Both the position numbers and the translations under genes were made by a program. The notes under the pieces are model-generated. The model ran no database searches. It was not told the origin of the DNA and saw nothing but the letters and a program-made list of their open reading frames with translations. A stretch of DNA of 64,000 bases, from assembly GCA_965263155.1 (NCBI GenBank), contig OZ253586.1:3038001-3102000 (forward strand), in the 5' to 3' direction. This document shows positions 33,192 through 41,470 of the stretch, piece by piece. Numbering within the stretch: position 1 is the stretch's first letter; each line of letters starts with the position of its first letter. The DNA is from JAAXIE01 sp965263155. Its GTDB lineage: Bacteria; Chloroflexota; Dehalococcoidia; Lucifugimonadales; JAAXIE01.

Positions 33192-34334
33192 TTGGGCAAA
33201 ATCAGGGCTGCCATCATCGGGGTGGGCAATTGCGCCTCATCCTTGGTGCAGGGCGTATCGAGATACCGAGAGGTGCCGGAAGAGGGCAAGGTGCCCGGCC
33301 TCATGCACCCCAACTTCGGCGACTACCAAGTGGGAGACATTGAATTTGTCGCTGCCTTTGACGTGGATGTCAACAAGGTGGGCAAGGACCTGTCGGAGGC
33401 CGTCTTCATGGAGCCCAACAACACGGTGAAGATAGGCGATGTCCCCTTCATGGGCGTATCCGTATCCCGTGGCATGACCCACGACGGCATCGGAAAGTAC
33501 CTGAACGACGTGGTGCACAAGGCCCCCGGCTCCACTGCCGACATCGCAGGCATCCTGCGAGAGCGCAAGTGCGACGTGGTCATCAACTATCTGCCGGTGG
33601 GCAGCGAAGAGGCCACCAAGTGGTACGTGGAGCAGGTGCTGTCCGCAGGCTGTGCGTTCGTTAACTGTATACCCGTATTCATCGCCCGCGAGCAGTACTG
33701 GGGCCAGCGGTTTGAGCAGCGCGGTCTGCCCATCGTCGGCGACGACATCAAGTCGCAGCTCGGCGCCACCATCACGCACCGCGTGCTGACACGCCTGTTC
33801 GAAGACCGCGGCGTCAAGCTCGACCGCACCTATCAGCTCAACTTCGGAGGCAACACCGACTTCCTCAACATGCTGGAGCGGGAACGACTCATCTCCAAGA
33901 AGATATCCAAGACCGGCTCGGTCAACTCCCAGTTGGACGTAGAGTTGCCGGCCGAGAACATCCACATCGGGCCCAGCGACTATGTGCCTTGGCTGGACGA
34001 CCGGAAGTGGTGTTACATCCGCATGGAAGGGCGAGTCTTCGGCGATGCCCCCATCAACTTGGAGCTAAAGCTGGAGGTCTGGGACAGCCCCAACTCTGCA
34101 GGCGTCGTGGTGGACGCGATACGCGCCTGCAAGGTCGCCTTGGACCGGGGCATCGGCGGCCCCCTGAAGGGACCCAGCGCCTACTTCATGAAATCTCCTC
34201 CTATCCAGTACACCGATGACGTCGCACGCCAGATGGTGCAGGACTTCATTGATGGCGAAGACGCCCCCGACGTCGCACGCCAGATGGTGCAGGACTTCAT
34301 CGATGGCGAGGACGCCCCCGACGAGCACGCCTAG
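33192..34334 (+). CDS. ino1: Inositol-3-phosphate (myo-inositol-1-phosphate) synthase
   Basis: 380 residues from a TTG at 33192, 8 nt after AAAGGAG. N-terminal NAD-binding motif IRAAIIGVGNCASSLVQGV, then DYQVGDIEFVAAFDVDVNKVGKDLSEAVF. The catalytic core has NYLPVGSEEATKWYVEQVLSAGCAFVNCIPVFIA, VGDDIKSQLGATITHR, the LNFGGNTDFLNM motif and SKTGSVNSQL. It converts glucose 6-phosphate to inositol phosphate, the head-group source for the lipid enzymes encoded next. The last 35 residues are odd: a 17-residue unit (DVARQMVQDFIDGEDAP) is duplicated. Confidence 0.94.
   Translation: MGKIRAAIIGVGNCASSLVQGVSRYREVPEEGKVPGLMHPNFGDYQVGDIEFVAAFDVDVNKVGKDLSEAVFMEPNNTVKIGDVPFMGVSVSRGMTHDGIGKYLNDVVHKAPGSTADIAGILRERKCDVVINYLPVGSEEATKWYVEQVLSAGCAFVNCIPVFIAREQYWGQRFEQRGLPIVGDDIKSQLGATITHRVLTRLFEDRGVKLDRTYQLNFGGNTDFLNMLERERLISKKISKTGSVNSQLDVELPAENIHIGPSDYVPWLDDRKWCYIRMEGRVFGDAPINLELKLEVWDSPNSAGVVVDAIRACKVALDRGIGGPLKGPSAYFMKSPPIQYTDDVARQMVQDFIDGEDAPDVARQMVQDFIDGEDAPDEHA
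34218..34319 (+). repeat. 51-bp tandem duplication in ino1
   Basis: 34218-34268 is repeated at 34269-34319 with two or three silent changes (ATT/ATC, GAA/GAG). Both units encode the same 17 residues at the C-terminus of inositol phosphate synthase. Confidence 0.95.
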
Positions 34335-34423
34335 GCAACTGTGGATCCAGCCTGTACCCCACTATCCACCACAGCCTCAATCAGTGGCAGGCCCTCTGAG
34401 GCCAGCGGGCCGGAGACGTGCAG

Positions 34424-35578
34424 ATGAAAATTGGGCTGGTCTGTCCCTACGACTTCACTTGGCCCGGTGGAGTGCTGGCCCACGTATCACAACTTTCCCG
34501 CCAATTCACCCTCTTGGGGCACGAGGTAAAGATTCTAGCCCCCTATACCCCTGGGCGTGAGCAGGCTGGCGAGGGTGACTACATCCCCATAGGCCGCTCG
34601 GTGCCCGTACCCTACGGCGGCTCGCTGGCCAGAATCTCATTGTCAGTAGGGTCCTATAAGCAGGTGCGCCAAGTGTTGGACAGGGAGCAGTTCGACATTG
34701 TCCACACTCACGAGCCACTTGCCCCGGTGCTTCCCCTCTATGCCGTGCAGTATTCGCAGGCCACCAACGTGGGCACCTTCCACGCCTGCTATAGCAGTGC
34801 CCGGCGCTACCGCCTGACACACCGCCTGCTGCGACCTTGGTTCGACCGCCTTCACGGGCGCATCGCCGTATCGCTGGGGGCTTACGAGAATGCCAGCACC
34901 TACTTTGACAGGGACTTTCGCATTATCCCCAACGGCATTGACTTGGAGCGCTTCTCCGATGTCCAACCCTTCCCCCACCTAGACGACGGTAAGTTCAACC
35001 TGCTGTTCGTGGGCCGTATGGAAGCGCGGAAGGGTCTGCGCTACCTGCTGGAAGCCTATGCCCAACTTAAGTGGGACTACCCTCAACTGCGTTTGATCGT
35101 GGTCGGCCCAGGCAACCTCGACGCCGATTGCTGGCGGGTGATGAGCGAACGCAACCTGCAGGACGTTGTGTTCACTGGCAGCGTACCCATGGCCGACATT
35201 CCCCGCTACTACGCCAGTTGCCACGTCTTCTGCGCCCCGGCCACCGGACAGGAGAGCTTCGGCATAGTGCTACTGGAGGCAATGGCATCATGCAAACCCA
35301 TTGTCGCTGCCCGCAACCGGGGATACTCCGCAGTGGTGCGCCATCGTCATCAGGCCCTCATGGCGCCCGCCAAGGACTCGGAAGCATTGGCGGAGGCCAT
35401 TCGGGAGCTGATTGAGGACCCTGACTTACGCGAGCAGCTTGCTTTCAACGGGCGCGAGGACGTGCAGCGGTACGACTGGAGCGTAGTCGCCGACGAGGTG
35501 ATGGACTACTACCAAAGCCTGCTGGGCCGAAGCGCTGCGGGCGGGAACTCCCAGGGAAAGAGCAATGGAGTTGCCTAG
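34424..35578 (+). CDS. GT4-family glycosyltransferase, PimA-like
   Basis: 384 residues from ATG 34424 (GGAG 8 nt upstream; GTG at 34418 is less well placed). GT-B fold: the N-domain starts MKIGLVCPYDFTWPGGVLAHVSQLSRQFTLLGHEVKILAPY and has HTHEPLAPVLPLYAVQYS. The C-domain has NLLFVGRMEARKGLRYLLEAYAQL, VFTGSVPMADIPRYYASCHVFCAPATGQESFGIVLLEAMA with the donor-binding ExFG(I/L)VLLE motif. By context with Ino1 and a CDP-alcohol phosphotransferase it probably transfers mannose from GDP-mannose to phosphatidylinositol. Confidence 0.88.
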   Translation: MKIGLVCPYDFTWPGGVLAHVSQLSRQFTLLGHEVKILAPYTPGREQAGEGDYIPIGRSVPVPYGGSLARISLSVGSYKQVRQVLDREQFDIVHTHEPLAPVLPLYAVQYSQATNVGTFHACYSSARRYRLTHRLLRPWFDRLHGRIAVSLGAYENASTYFDRDFRIIPNGIDLERFSDVQPFPHLDDGKFNLLFVGRMEARKGLRYLLEAYAQLKWDYPQLRLIVVGPGNLDADCWRVMSERNLQDVVFTGSVPMADIPRYYASCHVFCAPATGQESFGIVLLEAMASCKPIVAARNRGYSAVVRHRHQALMAPAKDSEALAEAIRELIEDPDLREQLAFNGREDVQRYDWSVVADEVMDYYQSLLGRSAAGGNSQGKSNGVA

Positions 35579-36173
35579 CCGGGAGCAACTCCGGGCCGCG
35601 CTGCTGCGCTACGTGGAGGCGCCCGGAGCGCGAGTTCTTAACCGATTGGGGTTCACCCCCAACGGCATCACCCTGCTGGGGTTTGTCGTAGCCTGCGCCG
35701 GGGCAGGACTAGCGGCCGCTGGCTACCTGTTGGCAGGGGGCCTCGTCTTTCTGCTAGGGAGTGTCCTAGACCTGTTCGACGGCGCCCTAGCCCGCGAAAC
35801 TGGCCGAGCTACTCCCTTTGGAGCATTGCTGGACTCGGTGCTCGACCGCTTGGGCGAGGCCGCCCTGTTCCTAGGGCTCGCAATCTACGCCATTCGAGCT
35901 TTGGAAGGCGACCGACTGATGCTCTTCATGGTCTCGCTGGTGCTGGCCCTGACCTTCTCTCAAGCGGTCAGCTACGCCCGCGCCCGGGGTGAGGGCTTGG
36001 GCATTGAGACTCGCTCCGGGTTCATGACTCGCCCGGAAAGGGTGGTCATCCTCGGCGTATGCGTGGCTGTCGGCTATCCCGAAGTTGCCATGGTGGCTAT
36101 CGCTGCGGTGTCGGCGCCAACCTTGGTGCAGCGGGTATGGCACATCAAGCGTCGCATCGAGTCTGCCTCCTAG
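35565..36173 (+). CDS. CDP-alcohol phosphatidyltransferase (phosphatidylinositol phosphate synthase-like)
   Basis: 202 residues overlapping the glycosyltransferase gene by 14 bp. The class motif DGxxAR...GxxxDxxxD reads DLFDGALARETGRATPFGALLDSVLDR, with all four Asp present. Membrane helices include ITLLGFVVACAGAGLAAAGYLLAGGLVFLLGSVL, AALFLGLAIYAI and LFMVSLVLALTFSQAVSYA. Given inositol phosphate synthase two genes upstream, the likely reaction is CDP-diacylglycerol plus inositol phosphate to phosphatidylinositol phosphate in the membrane. Confidence 0.9.
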   Translation: MELPSREQLRAALLRYVEAPGARVLNRLGFTPNGITLLGFVVACAGAGLAAAGYLLAGGLVFLLGSVLDLFDGALARETGRATPFGALLDSVLDRLGEAALFLGLAIYAIRALEGDRLMLFMVSLVLALTFSQAVSYARARGEGLGIETRSGFMTRPERVVILGVCVAVGYPEVAMVAIAAVSAPTLVQRVWHIKRRIESAS

Positions 36174-36329
36174 GGTGTAGATAAATCTCGTAGCCGGATG
36201 CTAAACTGCTTCCAATCTGGCGAGAGCAGGTCGCCTCCCTATCGACCGTGTGAACCGACCATGTCAGTTCTCTCCTTGGAGGGAAGGGTCATCGCGCCGG
36301 TAACCGCGGGGGCGGCCTCTGGAGGAGCC

Positions 36330-37022
36330 GTGACTCTCATTCCCGACAAGGACAAGAACGATCTCAAGCGCACCTTCCGCACCGATCTCAAGAACAAGGT
36401 TCCAGTTAAGCTGTACACCCAGCGTGCAAGCACCCTCACCATTCCCGGCCGCGAGTGTCGCTACTGTGGCGAGACCCAGCAGTTGATGGAGGAGCTAGCC
36501 GCCCTCTCCCCAAAAGTAGAGCTTGAAATTATCGATATCTACGCCCAGTCCGAGGAGGCCCGAGAAGCAGGTATAGAGCGTATTCCGGCCATAGTGCTGG
36601 GCGACACCAAGGGATCGCGGGTCAAGTTCTATGGGATACCCATGGGCCATGAGTTCCCCACCATAGTCGAAGGCATCAAGACTCTCTCGCGAGGTGTGAG
36701 CCCCCTGAGCATGGACTCGCGCAAGAAACTCAAAAAAGTGAATCATCCTGTTCACATACAGGTGTTCGTCACACCAAATTGAGGGTTCTGCCCTCAGGTG
36801 GCCAGGTTGGCCCACGCAATAGCCATTGAAAACCCCAACATCAAAGCCGACGTAGTAGAGGTCAGCGAATTCCCCCAGCTTGGGCAACTCTACTCCGTAC
36901 GGTCGGTGCCCCAGACTGTCGTCAACGAGGTGATCCGCTTCACCGGCGCTATCGAGGAGGGAGACTTCGTCGACAAGGTCGTTCAAGCTGGTGTGCGCGA
37001 AAACGAGGGCTCCAAGTCTTGA
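36330..37022 (+). CDS. Selenocysteine-containing protein disulfide oxidoreductase (two glutaredoxin-like domains)
   Basis: Read through an in-frame TGA at 36780-36782, the gene codes for 230 residues, the normal size of PDO-type proteins. It starts at GTG 36330 right behind GGAGGA. The first domain has PVKLYTQRASTL and the site RECRYCGE (CRYC). The second has HPVHIQVFVTPN, then TGA, then GFCPQVARLAHAIA: the stop replaces the first Cys of CxxC, giving U-x-x-C. The fold continues as NIKADVVEVSEFPQLGQLYSVRSVPQTVVNE, with the conserved cis-Pro. A hairpin with stem GTGGCC/GGCCCAC (one bulge) and loop AGGTT begins 15 nt after the TGA, fitting a bacterial SECIS. Likely a dithiol/selenol reductase in the cytoplasm. 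Annotators would report two fragments. Confidence 0.85.
36798..36815 (+). promoter_or_regulatory. Candidate bSECIS of the disulfide oxidoreductase
   Basis: GTGGCC (36798-36803), loop AGGTT, and GGCCCAC (36809-36815) with one bulged C. The stem begins 15 nt after the TGA and the second loop base is G, as in known bacterial SECIS elements. Confidence 0.65.
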
Positions 37023-37257
37023 CCCATAACCATTGCATGAGCGCCACAATAGTCCCGTCCGCCTTGCTGATGAATGCCTCCTCTCCGTCATTCTCGCGCA
37101 GTCGGGAATCCACAACCCCCAGTCACCCAAGGGGCAGTCACCCTTGGGGCGCGCACCCCACTGTTGTCCGTCAAATGCAGTCCTCACGAGGCCGCGACTT
37201 TCGCGGAGACGACGAGGACGGAGCGCAGCCAACGTATCACGCGGTGGAGAGTTGCCG

Positions 37258-37734
37258 GTGAAAGAGATTGAAGGAGATCATCAGGGGCATGGCCTGCGGA
37301 TCGCGTTGGTGGCTGCCCGGTTCAACCAGTTCATCACCAACCTGTTGCTGGATGGCGCTCGCAGCGGCCTCAGCACCCATGGCGTGCGTGAAGAGGATAC
37401 CGTGGTCCTTAGAGTGCCCGGCGCCTTCGAGCTTCCACTCATAGCCAAGACACTGGCTGGCTCCGGGCGCTACGACGCCGTGGTCTGCTTGGGATCGGTC
37501 ATCCGTGGCGAGACTACCCACTACGACTTGGTGAGTGGCCAAGCCGCCTCTGGTGTTGCCTCCGTCTCCTTGGAGACCGAGGTGCCCGTAATCTTCGGCG
37601 TCCTCACCACTGAGAATATCGACCAAGCCATCAACCGCGCGGGTGGCAAGATGGGCAACGTTGGTTACGATGCCGCCTTGTCTGCCATCGAGATGGCAAA
37701 CCTGATGCGACAGGTAAGGAACTTGGAGCCGTAG
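37258..37734 (+). CDS. ribH: 6,7-dimethyl-8-ribityllumazine synthase
   Basis: 158 residues from GTG 37258, 8 nt after GGAG. Fold and motifs of lumazine synthase: LRIALVAARFNQFITNLLLDGA, VVLRVPGAFELPLIAKTLA, VCLGSVIRGETTHYDLVSGQAASGVASVSLETEVPVIFGVLTTENIDQAINRAG with the catalytic His in THYD. It condenses the RibBA and RibD products. It is separated from the other rib genes and follows the selenocysteine oxidoreductase after a 235-bp gap that carries a weak CATTCTCGCGCAGTCGGGAA repeat near 37088. Confidence 0.95.
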   Translation: MKEIEGDHQGHGLRIALVAARFNQFITNLLLDGARSGLSTHGVREEDTVVLRVPGAFELPLIAKTLAGSGRYDAVVCLGSVIRGETTHYDLVSGQAASGVASVSLETEVPVIFGVLTTENIDQAINRAGGKMGNVGYDAALSAIEMANLMRQVRNLEP

Positions 37735-37764
37735 CCTAGTCCCGCGGTATCAGTCCCACTCCTG

Positions 37765-37911
37765 CTATCTGACGGGATCGACGGCCCTCAGAAACGGGAA
37801 CAGGTAGAAATCTCTGTCTCGCCTGCATATCTCCGCAACGCCGTGCTCGCGCATGAGCACGGCTGTATGCAGGTCATGAGCGATGCTGCCTAGTATGTGG
37901 GGCGTAACTGT
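37765..37911 (-). pseudogene. VapC/PIN-domain toxin, C-terminal remnant
   Basis: The minus strand reads TPHILGSIAHDLHTAVLMREHGVAEICRRDRDFYLFPFLRAVDPVR and stop. This is the last third of a PIN domain: D-x-x-x-A-x-L-M-R-E-H-G-V and the acidic RDRDF motif that binds metal. A stop codon at 37912-37914 precedes it and no start or N-terminal half is found, so it is a broken gene. Confidence 0.7.
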
Positions 37912-38299
37912 TCAGCCTTGATGTTGTGGCCTCCGGCGCGGGACACTCAAGCGAGGGGGACGCCGTCGAGGTGTCGGCCCTCTTGGACTGGCACTGACAT
38001 CCTCCCCTTCCCACTTCGGGCCCCGCCCTCTACAGTTATATTGTCCCACCTCAACCACCGACCTGAACTCAGCCATCGCACACCAAAGGAGACCAAACCA
38101 AGATGCACCGCCCGGATACACTGAAAGCTAGCGAGCCCTGCCTCACACTGCGTCAACGTACCGCTTTGCCCGGCACCTATCGCGTCAGCCTTAGTGCCAG
38201 CCAAAGCTGGATGACCCGAAATGGACCGAAAAATCAGGGGTCGGGAGAGGGACTGGACCCACCACACGAACTCTGAACGGTTACCCTGTTGCTGAATGA
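37912..38299. other. Gap between the vapC remnant and the thiamine promoter
   Basis: CTGACATCC occurs at 37994-38002 but no good promoter follows at the usual distance. No gene, tRNA or repeat is recognised. Confidence 0.4.
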
Positions 38300-38329
38300 T
38301 TGACCATGCTCTGGCTCTGATGCTAAGAT
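38300..38329 (+). promoter_or_regulatory. Promoter of the thiamine operon
   Basis: TTGACC at 38300-38305, an 18-bp spacer and TAAGAT at 38324-38329, about 30 bp ahead of the riboswitch. Confidence 0.65.
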
Positions 38330-38354
38330 GCGGCTTAACAACTGACAACCTAGT

Positions 38355-38455
38355 CCCAAGGCGGGAGCTTGGTGGAGCCGGGCTGAGAGGCCCCGACGGA
38401 TTCGGGGCGACCGCTAGAACCTGATCCGGGTAATGCCGGCGGAGGGAGTTGGCCA
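38355..38455 (+). ncRNA. TPP riboswitch (THI element)
   Basis: The conserved core is present in order: GGGAGC, the pyrimidine-binding CTGAGAGG (38382-38390), then ACCTGATCCGGGTAATGCCG and GGAGGGA (38441-38447). It binds thiamine pyrophosphate. A terminator stem follows directly, so control is by transcription termination of thiG-thiE-thiS. Confidence 0.95.
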
Positions 38456-38458
38456 TGT

Positions 38459-38489
38459 GCCGTCAGGCTCCCTGGCGGCCTTTTCTTTT
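38459..38489 (+). terminator. Riboswitch-controlled terminator
   Basis: Stem GCCGTCAGG/CCTGGCGGC (38459-38467 with 38471-38479, one G-U pair) followed by CTTTTCTTTT. It forms the expression platform of the TPP riboswitch. Confidence 0.85.
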
Positions 38490-38523
38490 GCTGGAGCAGG
38501 ATGGGGGCGCAAGGAGCGGAATT

Positions 38524-39312
38524 ATGCCCGACGACCTCGTGATTGCCGACAAGACCTTCAAGTCCCGCCTTATCGTGGGCACGGGACGTCACCGCACCAT
38601 GGAGGAGATGGTGGACGCCATAGAGGCTTCGGGCACTGAGATGGTGACCGTGGCTATCCGCCGTCTCGACTTGGACAACCCGGCGGAGAAGACCATCCTC
38701 GACTACATCGACTGGACCAAGTACAACATCCTGCCTAATACCGCTGGCTGTAAGACGGTGGAAGAGGCCCTGTTCGTCGCCCGACTGGGACGACAGGTGT
38801 CGCAGACCAACTGGGTCAAACTGGAGGTCATCCCAGACTCCAGGTACCTGCTACCCGACCCCATCGGCACTCTGGAAGCGGCCCAACTGCTGGTGAAAGA
38901 GGGCTTCATCGTGCTGCCCTACATTCACGCCGACCCCGTTCTGGCCAAGCGGCTGGAAGAGGCCGGTTGCGCCACCGTTATGCCACTGGGCTCGGCCATA
39001 GGCTCTGGGCAGGGGATACACACCGTCGAGGAGATACGCATCATAGTCGAGCAGGCCCGTGTGCCCGTGGTGGTGGACGCTGGCTTGGGCGTTCCGTCAG
39101 ATGCCTCGCAGGCATTGGAGATGGGGGCCGACGCGGTGCTAGTGAACACCGCCATCGCTCAAGCGCAAGACCCCACCCTCATGGCCCAAGCCTTCCGCAA
39201 AGGAGTCGAGGCTGGCCGGGAGGCCTATGTGGCGGGTCGCATACCGCGCCGGGCCGCGGCAGCTGCCAGCAGCCCGGTTGTCGACGTGCCCCAGCCAGCG
39301 GCCGCCAACTAG
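38524..39312 (+). CDS. thiG: Thiazole synthase
   Basis: 262 residues with AAGGAG before the ATG. TIM-barrel ThiG with IADKTFKSRLIVGTGRHRTMEEMVDAIEASGTEMVTVAIRR, NTAGCKTVEEALFVARLGRQ, the Schiff-base Lys in NWVKLEVIPDSRYLLPDPIGTLEAAQLLVKEGFIVLPY, and the phosphate-binding MPLGSAIGSGQGI and VVVDAGLGVPSDASQALEMGADAVLVNTAIA. It makes the thiazole phosphate from deoxyxylulose phosphate, dehydroglycine and ThiS thiocarboxylate. An Ala/Pro-rich tail follows the barrel. First gene after the riboswitch. Confidence 0.97.
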   Translation: MPDDLVIADKTFKSRLIVGTGRHRTMEEMVDAIEASGTEMVTVAIRRLDLDNPAEKTILDYIDWTKYNILPNTAGCKTVEEALFVARLGRQVSQTNWVKLEVIPDSRYLLPDPIGTLEAAQLLVKEGFIVLPYIHADPVLAKRLEEAGCATVMPLGSAIGSGQGIHTVEEIRIIVEQARVPVVVDAGLGVPSDASQALEMGADAVLVNTAIAQAQDPTLMAQAFRKGVEAGREAYVAGRIPRRAAAAASSPVVDVPQPAAAN

Positions 39313-39316
39313 GGCC

Positions 39317-39985
39317 ATGACATCCCTTCCGACACCAACCCTGTGCCTGGTCACCGACCGGGCATCGCGCCGTGAGGCTGCCTTGGAGGCGGCCGTAGTG
39401 GCCGCCGTGCAGGGCGGCGTGGACATGGTGCAACTACGCAAGAAGGACCTGCCGGGCCGTGCCCTGCTAGAAGTAGGCCAGCGGCTGAAGCAGGCCATTG
39501 ATGGCCGGGCCCTCCTTATCATCAACGAGCGGGTGGACGTAGCCCAAGCCTGCGACGCCGACGGCGTGCAGTTGGGTGAAGACGGTCTGCCGGTGCCGGT
39601 AGTGCGCCGCCTCCTAGGCGCGGGTAAGCTCATAGGCCGCTCCGTCCACAGCGTGGAAGCTGCTATGCAGGCCGAAAGCGAGGGGGCCGATTTCCTAGTG
39701 GTGGGCACCATCTTCACTACGGGTTCCCACCCCGGCGCCAAACCTGCTGGTGTGGAGTTGCTGGGAGAGGTTGCACAGCAAGTGACTGTCCCCTTCTTGG
39801 GCATCGGAGGCATCACGTCCGACAACGTGCCAGAGGTGATGCGGGCCGGAGCGTCGGGGGCTGCGCTCATTAGCGCCATCCTCTCCGCACCTGATCCTCG
39901 AGGGGCGGCCGCCCACATCAAGCGGCAGATGGGTGTGGTACTAGAACGGGCGCCGGCTGGTATCAGGAGAAGCAATGGCAGTTAA
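39317..39985 (+). CDS. thiE: Thiamine-phosphate synthase
   Basis: 222 residues starting 5 bp after thiG. TIM-barrel motifs: TLCLVTDRASRREAALEAAVVAAVQGGVDMVQLRKKDLPGRALLE, LLIINERVDVAQACDADGVQLGEDGLPV, GRSVHSVEAAMQAESEGADFLVVGTIFTTGSHPGAKPAGVELL and FLGIGGITSDNVPEVMRAGASGAALISAI. It joins hydroxymethylpyrimidine diphosphate and thiazole phosphate. It overlaps thiS by 11 bp. Confidence 0.96.
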   Translation: MTSLPTPTLCLVTDRASRREAALEAAVVAAVQGGVDMVQLRKKDLPGRALLEVGQRLKQAIDGRALLIINERVDVAQACDADGVQLGEDGLPVPVVRRLLGAGKLIGRSVHSVEAAMQAESEGADFLVVGTIFTTGSHPGAKPAGVELLGEVAQQVTVPFLGIGGITSDNVPEVMRAGASGAALISAILSAPDPRGAAAHIKRQMGVVLERAPAGIRRSNGS

Positions 39986-40181
39986 CCTGACGGTCAACGG
40001 AAAACCGCGGGAGGTCGAGGGCAGACAGAAGTTACTGGCTTTTCTGGACGGGCTGGGCGTCAACCTCAACTTCATTGCCGTGGCCTACAACGGGGAGGTG
40101 CTGGACAAGGACGACTTCTCCAGCGTGACCTTGGATGAGGGCGATGTGCTGGAAATCGTCAGGCCCGTCGGCGGGGGCTGA
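39975..40181 (+). CDS. thiS: Sulfur carrier protein ThiS
   Basis: 68 residues, beta-grasp fold (MAVNLTVNGKPREVEGRQKLLAFLDGLGVNLNFIAVAYNGEVLDKDDFSSVTLDEGDVLEIVRPVGGG) ending in the Gly-Gly needed for thiocarboxylate formation. It donates sulfur to ThiG. An adenylating ThiF is not in the window. Confidence 0.95.
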   Translation: MAVNLTVNGKPREVEGRQKLLAFLDGLGVNLNFIAVAYNGEVLDKDDFSSVTLDEGDVLEIVRPVGGG

Positions 40182-40186
40182 GCCCC

Positions 40187-41233
40187 TTAGGGCAGCACCT
40201 CTATCCGGGGCTGCGGGTCGTCCGTTATCTCGCCCACCACACGGGGATTCCCTACGCCTCGCGTCTCCAGCTCCCTCAGCAGCCGCTCCACTTTGCCGGC
40301 CGCTACCGAGATGAGCAATCCGCCCGATGTCTGCGCGTCGCAGAGGAGTAGCTTGTCTTCCTGCGAGATGCTGTGGTGCCAGCCGGTGATGGCCTCGACG
40401 CCGCTGAGGTTGCGGTGGGTGCCGCCGGGGGCGATGCCTTGGGCAAGCAGGTCAGTCACTCCGGGGAGGACGGGGATCTTGTTCAAGTGAATCCTAGCGC
40501 CGACGTTGCTGCCACGCACCATTCCTTCCAAATGGCCCATGAGGCCGAAGCCGGTGATGTCGGTGCAAGCATGAGGCCCCACCTGCATCATGGCCTCCGA
40601 GGCCCGCTGGTTGAGTGTGGACATGGTGTCCACTGCTACCTGCAGCACATCGTCGGAGACAACCCCTTGCTTGGCTGCGGTAGTGATGACTCCTGTGCCT
40701 AAAGGCTTGGTGAGTACGAGTTGGTCGCCGGGCTTGGCGCCGGCATTAGTTACCTGCTGGCCGGGGGTGACGGTGCCGACTACGGCCAGTCCGTACTTGG
40801 GTTCCTCGTCGTCCACGGTGTGTCCGCCGACGATGAGGCAGCCCGCTTCCTGAGCCTTGGCATAGCCGCCCTGCAGAATGTTGCCCAGAATGTCCTTGGG
40901 CAGGCTATTGGGGAACCCCACGATGTTCAGCGCCAATAGGGGCTTGCCACCCATGGCGTAGACATCGCTAAAAGAGTTGGCAGCGGCGATGGCCCCAAAG
41001 TCAAAGGGGTCGTCGACCACGGGTGGGAAGAAGTCTATGGTGAACACCAGCGCCAAATCGTCGCGCAACTGGTAGACGCCAGCGTCGTCGCCCGTCTCCG
41101 TCCCCACCAAAAGGTTGGGGTGCTGCACGAGCGGAAGGTCTTTCAGGACCTGCACGAGGTCCTCTCTACTTATCTTGGCCGCTCAACCGGCGCAGTGAGA
41201 AAGCTGGGTCAAGCGGACCTGCTGGCTCTGCAT
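40187..41233 (-). CDS. selD: Selenide, water dikinase (selenophosphate synthetase), selenocysteine-containing
   Basis: Read from ATG 41233 (GGAG 4 nt upstream) through TGA 41183-41185 the product has 348 residues, full length for SelD. The N-terminus reads MQSQQVRLTQLSHCAGUAAKISREDLVQVLKDL: the TGA is at the catalytic position of the GC/UxxK motif and the essential Lys follows. Other motifs: VGTETGDDAGVYQL, FTIDFFPPVVDDPFDFGAIAAANSFSDVYAMGG, LIVGGHTVDDEEPKYGLAVVGTV and TDITGFGLMGHLEGM. A perfect 7-bp stem AGGACCT/AGGTCCT with loop CGTGC lies 19 nt after TGA, as a bSECIS. It makes selenophosphate for selenocysteine synthesis. A caller without recoding would start at GTG 41155 and lose the active site. 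Convergent with thiS, 5 bp away. Confidence 0.92.
41145..41163 (-). promoter_or_regulatory. Candidate bSECIS of selD
   Basis: A 7-bp perfect stem (41157-41163 with 41145-41151) and a 5-nt loop CGTGC (minus-strand reading). The stem begins 19 nt after the TGA. Confidence 0.75.
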
Positions 41234-41470
41234 ATCGCTCCAGTGTTGTGTCGACGTAGTTGGCTGGGGGGATTATAAGTCGTTAGCAGGTATCCTCAAA
41301 GTGGCCTGCTTCCGGCCCTGTGGCGTAAGGCATGTATCAGTGACTGTGGGCTTCCAACAGGTGAAGTGCAAGGCTGACCTGTTTCTCAGACCCCGAATGC
41401 GGTCACCAGAGTCGCTCGTTTGGCACCCCCCGGGGGTGCGGTTATTGAGGGGGATCCTGGGTGGTGTAGG

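Noticed and set aside
41234..41470. A tRNA-Sec gene next to selD
   Set aside because: I looked for a long acceptor/T-arm cloverleaf with a TCA anticodon and did not find one in this gap.
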